This document shows, in pieces, positions 25,311 to 34,715 of a stretch of DNA of 64,000 nt. The notes below the pieces were generated by a model. The model saw nothing but the letters and a program-made list of their open reading frames with translations. It was not told the origin of the DNA and did not search any database. A program made the translations under genes and the position numbers. Each line of letters begins with the position of its first letter. Within the stretch, counting starts at the first letter, position 1. Source of the stretch: Formosa agariphila KMM 3901 (GTDB taxonomy: Bacteria > Bacteroidota > Bacteroidia > Flavobacteriales > Flavobacteriaceae); the NCBI RefSeq assembly GCF_000723205.1, contig NZ_HG315671.1:3484001-3548000 (forward strand). Reading direction: 5' to 3'.

Positions 25311-27488
25311 TTAATTTTTAGAAGATGTACCTGTTGTTTCTAAATTACCTTTTGAAGGCTCGGTAGCGGCAACATCTGCTTTTACTTTATAAGACCCTTT
25401 TAAATCTTCAAGTACATTTACAGCTTCTTCCATATACACATCTTGCGTTAAATTCTCGTGCCAACGATTACGTTTTTCACGTAATGTAGAATCTTTTACA
25501 AACAAGGCTTCTTCATAAGGTAAAGACATATACGTTAGATTTGATTTGTAATCTGAAATTTTTTCAAAACGTTTAGCTTCTTCCTCGTTAAGCTCTAACT
25601 TCTCTTTATATTTTACATAGTTTAAATTGAATTCATTTTCATCCATCTTCAATTTAATCCACTTTGCGTTATCTTCAATTAATTTTAATTGCTCGTTATT
25701 ACTCATACGATTTTTACTTTTCTCAATTGTAGTATCGTAATCAAAATGCCCATTCCATAAGGTATAATCTGCTGCTGCAATTTTATCCCAAGGCAACGGA
25801 TTTTCTTGATCCTTCTCTCCAATATCAATAAAGCTATAACGATCTGGAACAACAACATCACTTTTAACACCTTCTAATTGTGTAGATCCACCATTAATTC
25901 TATAGAATTTCTGAGTCGTTAATTTAAGTGCTCCTAAATCGCCATTACTATTATTACGCACCATTCTATTTAAATCTAGAACATTTTGCACAGTTCCTTT
26001 ACCGTAGGTTTGTTTACTTCCTAAAATAATAGCACGTTTATAGTCTTGCATTGCTGCTGCTAAAATCTCTGAAGCCGAAGCAGACAATTCATTAACCAAA
26101 ATTACTAAAGGTCCGTCCCACTCGATAGACTCATCTTTATCTCTTAAAATTTCTTTTGGTTCGCCTGTAGAACGTACTTGAACAATTGGTCCGTCTTTAA
26201 TAAACAATCCAGCCATATCGACAACAGTTTGTAATGATCCACCACCATTGTTTCTTAAATCTAATACTAAACCTTCCATACCTTCTTCTTTCAATCTATC
26301 AATTTCATTTTTGATATCTGAAGCTGCATTACGGTTATTGTAATTTTCGAAATCAACATAAAATTTAGGCAAGTTAATTACCCCGTATTTTATATCGTCT
26401 TTCTTTACAATCGACGATTTTGCATAAGTCTCTTCTAACTCTACAATATCTCTAACAATAGAAACATCTTTAGTAGACCCATCAACTTTTTTAATAGTTA
26501 AAGTTACTTCTGTTCCTTTTGGCCCTTTAATATATTTAATCGCGTCGTCTAAACGCATACCAACTATATTAACAAATTCTTCCTCATCTTCTTGACGCAC
26601 TTTAAGAATAATATCTCCAACTTCTAACTCATTTCCTCTCCAGGCTGGTCCTCCAGAAATAAGCTCCATAATTTTAACATTATCCATTTTCTTAGTTAAT
26701 CGAGCGCCAATACCTTCTAACTTTCCAGACATTTGTTGATCAAATCTATCTTTGTCTTCTGGTGCAAAGTAAAATGTATGTGGATCAAAAGATTCTACCA
26801 CAGCATTTACGTATACTGTAAACCAATCGCTACGCTCTAAATCGTCTATATAATCTGTATAATAATTATCAATAGATTTTAAAGTCGCATTTCTTGATTC
26901 CTTTTCCATTTCGGAATCCGATTTTATTTTATATTCTGGATTTTTCTGTTTTTTAAGATGTTCTTCCGTTTGTAAATCGTCGTAATTAGAAATGGTTGTA
27001 AATTTAAGTTGTTGTCTCCAACGATTTTTCATATCCTTTTTAGACGTTGCATAGCCTTTCTTTTCATAATCAGCATTAAATTCTTCATCTAATGTATAAT
27101 CAAATGGTGTATTTAAAACTTCGGTATACAACACTTTAGATTCTTCCATTCTTTGAAGCAAACGCTCGTGCGTGATATTAAAGAAAGTAATATCGTATTC
27201 TTTTAACTGTTCGTCGATTTCATCTTTATACGCTTCAAACTCTTTAATGTCGGAAGCATAGAAGTAGCGTTTTAATGGATCTAAAGCATTTAAATATTTA
27301 TTGTAAACTTCTTCAGAAAAATTATCATCTATTGTTTTGGGGTCAAAATGTCCCCGTTCAAGTACATAAGTAATTACCTGAACTAGTAATTTATCTTTAT
27401 CTGGATTGCTAAATGTTTTTGTAGTAAAACTGCAAGACGCGAACGCCAATACTAACAGTACAACTAAGTATTTGTAATTCCTTTTCAT
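25311..27488 (-). CDS. Carboxy-terminal processing (tail-specific) protease, S41 family lipoprotein
   Basis: A periplasmic serine protease of about 725 residues that degrades proteins from their C-terminus. I start it at the ATG at 27488 because the sequence from there, 'MKRNYKYLVVLLVLAFASC', is a lipoprotein signal with the Cys at residue 19; an upstream ATG at 27545 adds an unlikely tail. An N-terminal Prc domain is followed by a PDZ domain near residues 230-330 and the S41 peptidase domain with the Ser in 'LSASASEILAAA' and the Lys in 'YGKGTVQ' of the Ser-Lys dyad. It is followed by the orphan permease. Confidence 0.93.
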   Translation of the reverse strand: MKRNYKYLVVLLVLAFASCSFTTKTFSNPDKDKLLVQVITYVLERGHFDPKTIDDNFSEEVYNKYLNALDPLKRYFYASDIKEFEAYKDEIDEQLKEYDITFFNITHERLLQRMEESKVLYTEVLNTPFDYTLDEEFNADYEKKGYATSKKDMKNRWRQQLKFTTISNYDDLQTEEHLKKQKNPEYKIKSDSEMEKESRNATLKSIDNYYTDYIDDLERSDWFTVYVNAVVESFDPHTFYFAPEDKDRFDQQMSGKLEGIGARLTKKMDNVKIMELISGGPAWRGNELEVGDIILKVRQEDEEEFVNIVGMRLDDAIKYIKGPKGTEVTLTIKKVDGSTKDVSIVRDIVELEETYAKSSIVKKDDIKYGVINLPKFYVDFENYNNRNAASDIKNEIDRLKEEGMEGLVLDLRNNGGGSLQTVVDMAGLFIKDGPIVQVRSTGEPKEILRDKDESIEWDGPLVILVNELSASASEILAAAMQDYKRAIILGSKQTYGKGTVQNVLDLNRMVRNNSNGDLGALKLTTQKFYRINGGSTQLEGVKSDVVVPDRYSFIDIGEKDQENPLPWDKIAAADYTLWNGHFDYDTTIEKSKNRMSNNEQLKLIEDNAKWIKLKMDENEFNLNYVKYKEKLELNEEEAKRFEKISDYKSNLTYMSLPYEEALFVKDSTLREKRNRWHENLTQDVYMEEAVNVLEDLKGSYKVKADVAATEPSKGNLETTGTSSKN

Positions 27489-27642
27489 AAGCCTATAGAA
27501 ATGCATCGTATATTTTTCACTAAAGTAGAGAAAAAAGCATGCCAATAAAAATCAATATAACGTAATTTTTTGTTAAACTAATTAAATTCCTGCTTTCAGT
27601 TAGATTTTATGTATTTTAGCATAGCATTTCAAAATAAAAAAA

Positions 27643-28419
27643 ATGTCTAAAAAACCTCTTATTCTGGTTGTCAATGATGACGGAATTACTGCCCCTGGTA
27701 TTAGAACTCTTATAAAAATAATGAATACAATTGGCGACGTAGTTGTTGTTGCTCCTGATAGTCCACAAAGTGGAATGGGACATGCCATTACTGTAGATTC
27801 TACTTTATATGTTGAAAAAATTACAATAGATGACGGACCTCAAAATGAATATAGTTGTTCGGGAACCCCTGCTGATTGTGTAAAATTAGGGATTCGTGAA
27901 ATTTTAAAACGCACACCGGATCTTTGTGTTTCAGGAATTAATCACGGTTCTAATTCATCTATTAATGTTATTTACTCCGGAACTATGAGCGCTGCTATTG
28001 AAGCCGGTATTGAAGGCATTCCTGCTATCGGATTTTCATTATTAGATTACAATTGGGGAGCTAATTTTGAGCATTCGCAATCGTTTATAAAAACCATTAC
28101 CGAAAATACTTTAAAACACGGTTTACCACAAGGGGTCGTTTTAAATGTAAATATCCCTAATGTTAGTAAATCTAAAATAAAAGGGATTCGTGTGTGCAGA
28201 CAAGCAAAAGCGAATTGGGTTGAAAAATTTGACAAAAGACAAAGCCCTATGGGGAAAGATTATTATTGGCTTGCAGGTAAGTTTGTAAATTTAGACCAAG
28301 GTGAAGACACAGACGAATGGGCGTTAGAAAACAATTATGTTTCTGTAGTACCTGTACAGTTTGATTTAACTGCCTACCAAAGTATAAAACAAATTAACAC
28401 TTGGAATTTAAATGATTAA
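27643..28419 (+). CDS. surE: 5'/3'-nucleotidase SurE
   Basis: A 258-residue metal-dependent phosphatase of nucleoside monophosphates. The N-terminal 'LVVNDDGITAPGI' holds the metal-binding Asp pair, 'SGTPADCVKLG' and 'SGINHGSN' complete the site. First gene of a run surE, small membrane gene, lpxB, NlpC/P60 gene, comEC with overlaps or tiny gaps. It overlaps the next gene by eight bases. Confidence 0.96.
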   Translation: MSKKPLILVVNDDGITAPGIRTLIKIMNTIGDVVVVAPDSPQSGMGHAITVDSTLYVEKITIDDGPQNEYSCSGTPADCVKLGIREILKRTPDLCVSGINHGSNSSINVIYSGTMSAAIEAGIEGIPAIGFSLLDYNWGANFEHSQSFIKTITENTLKHGLPQGVVLNVNIPNVSKSKIKGIRVCRQAKANWVEKFDKRQSPMGKDYYWLAGKFVNLDQGEDTDEWALENNYVSVVPVQFDLTAYQSIKQINTWNLND

Positions 28420-28696
28420 AAAAGAAGTTGTCATAGGATTTATAGTAGGTATTATTGCTAATGCTATTGGATTGTTTTTAGCTGCCACCTTATTAGGCGA
28501 TGGCGATGATCCTTTTAAAGTTATACATGCTGCTCAATCTGAATATTTTTTAGGAAAACTAACTAGCTTAGGTGCTGTTTTAAATTTAGGTGCCTTTTTT
28601 GTATTTATAAAAAAGAGACAAGACTATAGAGCTCGTGGTGTTATTCTAGCCACAGTTTGTATTGCCATATTTACCTTTATACTTAAATTTGTATAA
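28412..28696 (+). CDS. Small integral membrane protein of unknown function
   Basis: 94 residues with three predicted membrane helices (near 6-26, 48-66 and 74-92) and a short loop with 'DGDDPFKVIHAAQS'. I do not recognise a family. It overlaps surE by eight bases and its stop codon overlaps the lpxB start by one base, so it is certainly translated within this operon. The place directly before lpxB suggests a link to envelope lipid metabolism, which is an inference only. Confidence 0.8.
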   Translation: MIKKEVVIGFIVGIIANAIGLFLAATLLGDGDDPFKVIHAAQSEYFLGKLTSLGAVLNLGAFFVFIKKRQDYRARGVILATVCIAIFTFILKFV

Positions 28697-29814
28697 TGAA
28701 ATATTACATTATTGCAGGAGAAGCTTCAGGAGACTTACACGGCTCGAATCTTATGAAAGCGCTACAGAAAGTAGATTTAGACGCTGACTTTAGATTTTGG
28801 GGAGGCGATCTTATGCAACAAGTAGGCGGTACTTTAGTGAGTCATTATAAAGAGCGTGCCTTTATGGGGTTTGCAGAAGTTATAATGAATTTATCTAAAA
28901 TTCTAAAAGCCATCTCATTTTGTAAACAAGACATAGCGTCTTACAATCCAGATGTTATTATTTTTATAGATAATTCAGGTTTTAATTTACGCATTGCAAA
29001 ATGGGCAAAACAACAAAATTACCGAACTAATTATTATATATCGCCACAAGTTTGGGCCTCTAGAGCAAGTCGTGTAAAAAATATAAAGCACGATATAGAT
29101 GCCATGTATGTTATACTTCCATTTGTAAAATCGTTTTACGACACCTACGATTACGATGTAACATTTGTTGGACACCCTTTAATAGATGCTATTGCCGATA
29201 GAAATCAAGTTAGCGAACATGAATTTAGAGCAGAGCACGGGCTTAATAACAAACCTATTATAGCTATTTTACCTGGTAGTCGTAAACAGGAAATTAGTAA
29301 AATGCTTAGCGTAATGCTTAGTATAATTGATGATTATCCAGACTATCAATTTGTAATTGCTGGTGCACCAAGTCAGGATTACGATTATTACCAACAATTT
29401 ATTAAAAGTAAAAACGTTTATTTTATAGCCAACAAAACTTACGATTTACTAAGTGTCTCTTATGCCGCAATGGTAACTTCGGGAACAGCCACTTTAGAAA
29501 CGGCTTTAATGAAAGTACCTCAAGTAGTTTGTTATAAAGGGAGCTGGTTATCGTACCAAATTGGTAAACGTATAATTAAATTAAAATACATCTCTTTAGT
29601 TAATTTAATTATGGATAAACCTGTAGTTACAGAGCTTATTCAAGACGAATTTAACGCTAAGAATTTAAAAAAGGAGCTCGATATTATTTTAGATTCTTAT
29701 GAACGTACAAAATTCTTTATTGACTATTACGATTTAGAAAAAAAACTTGGCGGAAAAGGCGCAAGTAAAAAAACAGCCGAACATATTTACAATGCCCTAA
29801 AATTGAATGCTTAA
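28696..29814 (+). CDS. lpxB: Lipid-A-disaccharide synthase
   Basis: A family GT19 enzyme that joins UDP-diacylglucosamine and lipid X to the lipid A disaccharide. 372 residues, with the N-terminal 'IAGEASGDLHGSNLM', the 'FIDNSGFNLRIA' region near residue 92, 'GHPLIDAI' near 158 and 'AILPGSRKQEI' near 195. It shows that the organism makes lipid A. The start overlaps the stop of the preceding gene. Confidence 0.96.
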   Translation: MKYYIIAGEASGDLHGSNLMKALQKVDLDADFRFWGGDLMQQVGGTLVSHYKERAFMGFAEVIMNLSKILKAISFCKQDIASYNPDVIIFIDNSGFNLRIAKWAKQQNYRTNYYISPQVWASRASRVKNIKHDIDAMYVILPFVKSFYDTYDYDVTFVGHPLIDAIADRNQVSEHEFRAEHGLNNKPIIAILPGSRKQEISKMLSVMLSIIDDYPDYQFVIAGAPSQDYDYYQQFIKSKNVYFIANKTYDLLSVSYAAMVTSGTATLETALMKVPQVVCYKGSWLSYQIGKRIIKLKYISLVNLIMDKPVVTELIQDEFNAKNLKKELDIILDSYERTKFFIDYYDLEKKLGGKGASKKTAEHIYNALKLNA

Positions 29815-29815
29815 T

Positions 29816-30382
29816 ATGCACAAATTATCCTTTTTATTTTGCTTACTTATTTGTGTAAGTGGTTGTAAATCTTCTAAAAACACAACATCTTATAACAGTT
29901 CAAGAACTTCTGAAGTTTCTCGAGCTTCTGGAACTATTCCAGATTCAGATACTTCTGAAATTGTACCCTTAGCTCCAAAAAACGAAGCCGATTTAAAAGC
30001 ATTAGGATTAGAAATAGTCGATTTTGCTCAGCAATTCGAAGGCGTTCGTTACAAATACGGAGGCACTACAAAAAAAGGAATGGATTGTTCTGGATTAGTG
30101 TACGAAACCTATAAAGCATACAACATTAACTTACCCCGAGTTTCTAGAGACATGGCTAATGAAGGAATTAAAATAGATTTAGAAGATGTAAAAGCAGGCG
30201 ACTTATTATTTTTTAAAACTAACCCAAAACGAAATAGTATTAACCATGTTGGTTTAGTAGTAGAATCTCGAGTGGGACATGTAGAATTTATACATTCCAC
30301 CACTAGCAAAGGCGTTATAACTTCTTCATTGGCAGAGCGCTATTGGTATCATTCTTTTGAAGAAGCGCGCAGAATACTCTAA
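29816..30382 (+). CDS. NlpC/P60 family lipoprotein peptidase
   Basis: A cell-wall hydrolase-type protein of about 188 residues. From the ATG at 29816 the sequence 'MHKLSFLFCLLICVSGC' is a lipoprotein signal; an in-frame ATG at 29807, inside the end of lpxB, would add three residues. After a Ser/Thr-rich linker the C40 domain has the catalytic Cys in 'GMDCSGLVYE', the His in 'NHVGLVV' and a third polar residue in 'FIHSTTSKG'. It probably cleaves stem peptides at the outer membrane or periplasm. Confidence 0.92.
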   Translation: MHKLSFLFCLLICVSGCKSSKNTTSYNSSRTSEVSRASGTIPDSDTSEIVPLAPKNEADLKALGLEIVDFAQQFEGVRYKYGGTTKKGMDCSGLVYETYKAYNINLPRVSRDMANEGIKIDLEDVKAGDLLFFKTNPKRNSINHVGLVVESRVGHVEFIHSTTSKGVITSSLAERYWYHSFEEARRIL

Positions 30383-30401
30383 TTATTAGTAACTTACTGT
30401 T

Positions 30402-32426
30402 ATGAAGTTAAATCACTTTATAATAGTAAAACTCACCGTATTCTTAATTCTTGGTATTTGTTTAGGCTATTTTCTAAACATCTCACTACTTTGGAGTACC
30501 ATAATCTGCTGTGCACTATTATGTATTCTTTTTGTTATTTATTTACTGAATACATCCTCCTTTAATTCGCCTAAGTCATTTGGAATTGTAGCCTTTCTAC
30601 TCACAGTTTCTATCGGAATTTTTAGTGTAAATATTCATAATCAAAAACTACAAAAATCACATTATACCAATATAACCACTCCCACAACTCACATTACATT
30701 TAAGATTCAAGATGTTCTTAAACCGAATGCTTATTACGACAAATATAAAATTCAGATTTTAAAAATTAATGATGAATTTGTTTCAGGTACTTCACTGTTA
30801 AACATAAAAAAAGACAGTTTAACCACAACACTTAATGTTGATGCCGTTTATCTAACATCTGAAGATTTTAAAGGTATTTCTCCACCTTTAAATCCTGGTC
30901 AGTTTAATTATAAGGCCTATTTGGCACGGCAATATATTTATTCACAAATTACCACCAGTCAGAATAAGCTATTACAATTGCAGACCTCAAAAGTATCGCT
31001 TACAGGAATTTCTCAACGAATAAACACATACGTCAATTCAAAATTAAAAACGTATCCTTTTGATACCGACCAACGCGCTGTAATAAATGCTTTACTTCTT
31101 GGACAACGGCAAAACATATCGGAACCCTTATATACAAATTATACCAAAGCAGGCGCTGTTCATATTCTAGCGGTATCGGGATTACATGTTGGAATTATAC
31201 TACTATTATTAAACTACCTGTTATCTCCTTTAGAGCGTGTAAAACATGGAAAACTTATAAAAACCATTTGCATTGTTATATTAATGTGGTGTTTTGCCAT
31301 TCTAACCGGTTTATCACCTTCGGTTAGTAGAGCAACCTTAATGTTTACGTTAGTCACAATTAGTATGAATTCTAATAGACCTACAAATACATTTAATACC
31401 GTTGCTATTTCCGCATTTATTTTATTGCTATAGCACCCTATGCTACTCTTTGATGTTGGATTTCAGCTGAGTTATTTAGCAGTATTCAGTATTGTTTTAC
31501 TTCAACCAAAACTTATTCTACTGTGGTTACCAAAACATAAAGTTGTACGCTTTTTCTGGAACATTTTAACAGTGACTTTAGCGGCACAAATTGGAGTGCT
31601 ACCGTTAAGCGTATATTACTTCCATCAGTTCCCTGGATTATTTTTCCTTTCAAACCTTATTATAATACCTTTCTTAGGTTTTATTTTAGGTTTTGGTGTC
31701 TTAATTATCATCTTGTCGTCTATAGAAGTGTTACCAAATTTACTAGCGGAATTCTACAATAAAATTATTGGAATTATGAATGCCATTGTAAATTGGATTG
31801 CGAATCAAGATCAATTTATTTTCAGTTCTATTTCAATAGAGTTTAATACGCTAATTTTTATTTACGGCGTAATCCTATCTTTAATTTACCTGTATTTAAA
31901 TCCGAAGTTTAAATCGGTTACCATAGTCTTATTTGCATGCATCGGACTTCAAACCGTTTTAATATATAATAAGAACGCTGCATCTGAGTCTGAATGGGTA
32001 TTGTTTCATAAAAACAGAGAAAACATATTAGGTCATAAAACTTTAAATCATTTAAATATTTATAGTAATACAGACACAATATCTACCATTAATTCATATC
32101 CGTTAAGCGGATACACTATTGCAAAGGCCACACAAACAGTTACACAACAACCTATGGATAATGTGTACCGCATAAAAAATAGAAACTTGCTCATTGTAGA
32201 CAGTTCAGGAGTGTATAATGTTAGCACTTTTAAACCTCATTATGTTCTACTGACTCATTCCCCTAAAATTAATTTAAACCGCCTAATCGACTCTATAAGT
32301 CCTAATGAGATAATAGTTGATGGTAGCAATTACAAATCGTATATAAACCGCTGGGAAGCGACTTGCAAGACAAAAAAAATCCCTTTTTACCAGACAGGTA
32401 AAAAGGGAGCTTATATATTTAAGTGA
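30402..32426 (+). pseudogene. comEC: ComEC/Rec2 competence protein interrupted by an in-frame TAG
   Basis: Two open stretches in the same frame, 30402-31433 (343 residues) and 31440-32426, together make a normal-length flavobacterial ComEC of about 674 residues, the inner-membrane channel for DNA uptake. The first part has the DUF4131 region and 'HILAVSGLHVGIILLLLNYLL' at the start of the Competence domain; the second continues with 'LLFDVGFQLSYLAVFSIV', which in the family follows without a break. The TAG at 31431-31433 sits where relatives usually have Tyr or another residue before a conserved Pro (here His-Pro). No frame change is needed. It is either a real nonsense mutation, a sequence error, or read through; no translation restart signal is obvious, although an ATG at 31440 exists. 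Confidence 0.85.
32371..32408 (-). terminator. Terminator of the thioredoxin-like gene, inside the end of comEC
   Basis: TCCCTTTTTACC at 32380-32391 and its exact complement at 32397-32408 form a 12-base stem with loop AGACA. On the minus strand the stem is followed by eight T residues (A residues at 32372-32379). It serves transcription coming from the thioredoxin-like gene, yet all of it lies within the last codons of the convergent comEC. Confidence 0.75.
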
Positions 32427-32434
32427 ATGTAGTT

Positions 32435-32980
32435 CTACTCTACAAATTCTGGTACAAATTCTGCAAAATATGCATCGACAACCTCCTGAGAAGTTAACTC
32501 TTTATATTTATCGGTTTTAAAAAGTTTTAAATACACTTCTAACTGTTGTGGTTTCTGATACCCTCTTACTGGAGCAATAACTTGTGCGCTTTCATCAAAA
32601 AACACTATGGTTGGATACGCGTTTACACCCAATGCTCTAGTAAAATCGTGGACACTATTTCTACTATTTTTTTTAGCAGGGTCGTAACCAGAATTCCCAT
32701 AAGTATTTCCTTGATAAGTTATCGACTCTTTTCCTTCAGCATTAAATTTTACGGCGTAGAAATTCTCATTAACATACGCTGCAACATCTTTATTTTGAAA
32801 GGTATTTTTATCTAACATTTTACAAGGACCACACCAGTTTGTATAGGCATCCATCATAATCTTTTTAGGTGTAGTTTTCTGAAGTTCTAAAGCTTCATTT
32901 AAACTTACCCAATTAATTTCTTGAGCATATACATGTCCTATTGAAAACATAAGAACCATTAAAAGCAATCCCTTTTTCAT
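32435..32980 (-). CDS. Periplasmic thioredoxin-like protein
   Basis: About 181 residues from the ATG at 32980, chosen because it begins a clear Sec signal ('MKKGLLLMVLMFSIGHVYAQ'); the ATG at 32998 adds six residues. The thioredoxin fold has the active site 'NWCGPCKML' near residue 48 and the cis-Pro loop 'AYPTIVFFD' near residue 124. It probably acts in disulfide reduction in the periplasm. It converges on comEC with an eight-base gap and is terminated inside that gene. Confidence 0.92.
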   Translation of the reverse strand: MKKGLLLMVLMFSIGHVYAQEINWVSLNEALELQKTTPKKIMMDAYTNWCGPCKMLDKNTFQNKDVAAYVNENFYAVKFNAEGKESITYQGNTYGNSGYDPAKKNSRNSVHDFTRALGVNAYPTIVFFDESAQVIAPVRGYQKPQQLEVYLKLFKTDKYKELTSQEVVDAYFAEFVPEFVE

Positions 32981-33045
32981 CGATTTAAAGTGTATCATTT
33001 TAATCCTTAATAAAATATTGTATTCATCTAAGTGGTCTAAAATAC

Positions 33046-33075
33046 AAAAAGCACCTTACAACGAAGATGCTTTTT
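33046..33075 (-). terminator. Terminator of the POT transporter gene
   Basis: On the minus strand AAAAAGCATCTT and AAGGTGCTTTTT pair (one G-T pair) around a six-base loop, with a T-rich continuation. It lies 25 bases after the stop codon of the transporter gene. Confidence 0.65.
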
Positions 33076-33099
33076 ATAAAATATAATCTATTATTTCTA

Positions 33100-34680
33100 T
33101 TACTTAATACCGTGCATTTTTCGTTTCATCATCGGATTTAACAGTAGCATAAATACTGCGGCTACTATAGGAATAATTGTAAAAATTAAAAAGAAGGTGG
33201 ACAGTCCATATTCTTCAGAAATCATGTCGATATAACTACCTGTAATACCACCTAATAAGTTTGCTATGAAATTAGCAACGAACCATATTCCAAACATCAT
33301 ACTAACTAATCTTAGCGGTGCTAACTTACTTACATAAGATAAACCTACTGGAGATACACAAAGTTCTCCCAAAGTATGTAAAAGATACGCTCCAACTAAA
33401 AACATTAAACTTACTGCTGCTGTTTTTGCTCCTTCTGGAATAGTTGATGCTCCATAAGCTAGAATAGCGAAACCTAAGCCCACTAAAACAAGACCTATAG
33501 CAAATTTCACAGGACCTGAAGGGTTGTATTTGCTTTCCCAAATTTTAGAAAATAATGGTGCAAATAAGATTATAAATAATGAGTTAAGCACAGAGAACCA
33601 AGATGCAGGAACTTCTGTCGCATCGGCTTCAAATTCTTTTTTAAGCATCCAAATTACGATACCCCAAATGATAACAAAACTAAGTCCTAATAAAATATTT
33701 GATAGTGCAAATTTTCCAAATGTTTGCTTGAATAGCATGGCCAATACATAGGAAATGACTAGCATTGGAACTAAAGTTATAATAGCATTAATTATTTTAA
33801 ATGTTGTCGCTGCATCACCTGCAAGAACTCTATCTGTATAATCTGAAGCAAAAATCGTCATAGACCCACCTGCTTGTTCAAATGCCCACCAAAAGAAGAT
33901 AGTGAAAACCGCGAAAATTCCAATAACAGTCATTCTATCTCTTACCACTTTTGGACTTTCAGGCTCTACAGCTTTTTCTTCTGCTGTTTCGGTGTGATGT
34001 GATTTAGCCTCTACAACTGCTTCTAGAGTTTTCTTAGGAGATAAACCTATTTTTCCGAAGATTTCTTGGGCGAAGTAAAACTGTAACATTCCTAAAAACA
34101 TGAATATTCCTGCTAAACCGAAGCCCCAGTGCCATCCAACATTTTCACCTATATAACCACATAAAAGGATTCCTAAAAATGCTCCTGCATTAATCCCCAT
34201 ATAGAAGATTGTGTAACCAGCATCCTTTTCTTTTCCTTGAGACAAGTACAACTGCCCTACCATTGATGAGATATTTGGTTTAAACAAACCATTTCCAAGT
34301 ATTAAGCATAATAATCCAACATAGAAAAAATACGTACTAATCCCTTCTAACGCCATAGAGGCATGCCCTAACGTCATAATAAAAGCACCAATAACTACCG
34401 CTTTTCTATAACCCAAAAGTTTGTCGGCGATTAGACCTCCAATTATTGGGGTTAAATATACTAAACCAGTATACCAAGCATAAAGTACCAAAGCATCACT
34501 TCGTTCCCAACCCCATCCTTCTTCCATTATTGAAGAAATTAAAAATAAGACAAGTAATGCACGCATTCCATAATATGAAAAACGCTCCCACATTTCGGTA
34601 AAAAACAATACAAATAATCCTGATGGATGACCTAATACTGTTTTTTGGTTTGTTTCTGAACCTCCAAATTTAAATTCCAT
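33100..34680 (-). CDS. Peptide MFS transporter (POT/PTR2 family)
   Basis: A 526-residue proton-coupled di/tripeptide transporter. The first helix has the POT signature 'EMWERFSYYGMRALL' near residue 30 with the ExxER motif, and 'FYMGINAGAFLG' near 155 is the second family signature. About 12-14 membrane helices; a charged cytoplasmic loop lies near residues 220-250. It is 35 bases downstream of the dipeptidyl peptidase gene on the same strand, which fits joint uptake of the dipeptides that enzyme releases. Confidence 0.94.
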   Translation of the reverse strand: MEFKFGGSETNQKTVLGHPSGLFVLFFTEMWERFSYYGMRALLVLFLISSIMEEGWGWERSDALVLYAWYTGLVYLTPIIGGLIADKLLGYRKAVVIGAFIMTLGHASMALEGISTYFFYVGLLCLILGNGLFKPNISSMVGQLYLSQGKEKDAGYTIFYMGINAGAFLGILLCGYIGENVGWHWGFGLAGIFMFLGMLQFYFAQEIFGKIGLSPKKTLEAVVEAKSHHTETAEEKAVEPESPKVVRDRMTVIGIFAVFTIFFWWAFEQAGGSMTIFASDYTDRVLAGDAATTFKIINAIITLVPMLVISYVLAMLFKQTFGKFALSNILLGLSFVIIWGIVIWMLKKEFEADATEVPASWFSVLNSLFIILFAPLFSKIWESKYNPSGPVKFAIGLVLVGLGFAILAYGASTIPEGAKTAAVSLMFLVGAYLLHTLGELCVSPVGLSYVSKLAPLRLVSMMFGIWFVANFIANLLGGITGSYIDMISEEYGLSTFFLIFTIIPIVAAVFMLLLNPMMKRKMHGIK

Positions 34681-34715
34681 ATATTTATTTTAGTTTAATT
34701 TTTTCTACTATTGGT

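Noticed and set aside
31431-31433. TAG in comEC read as pyrrolysine or by a recoded genetic code
   Set aside because: No pyl genes are visible and no other conserved gene in the window has an internal TAG, so recoding is not supported; mutation or sequence error is simpler.
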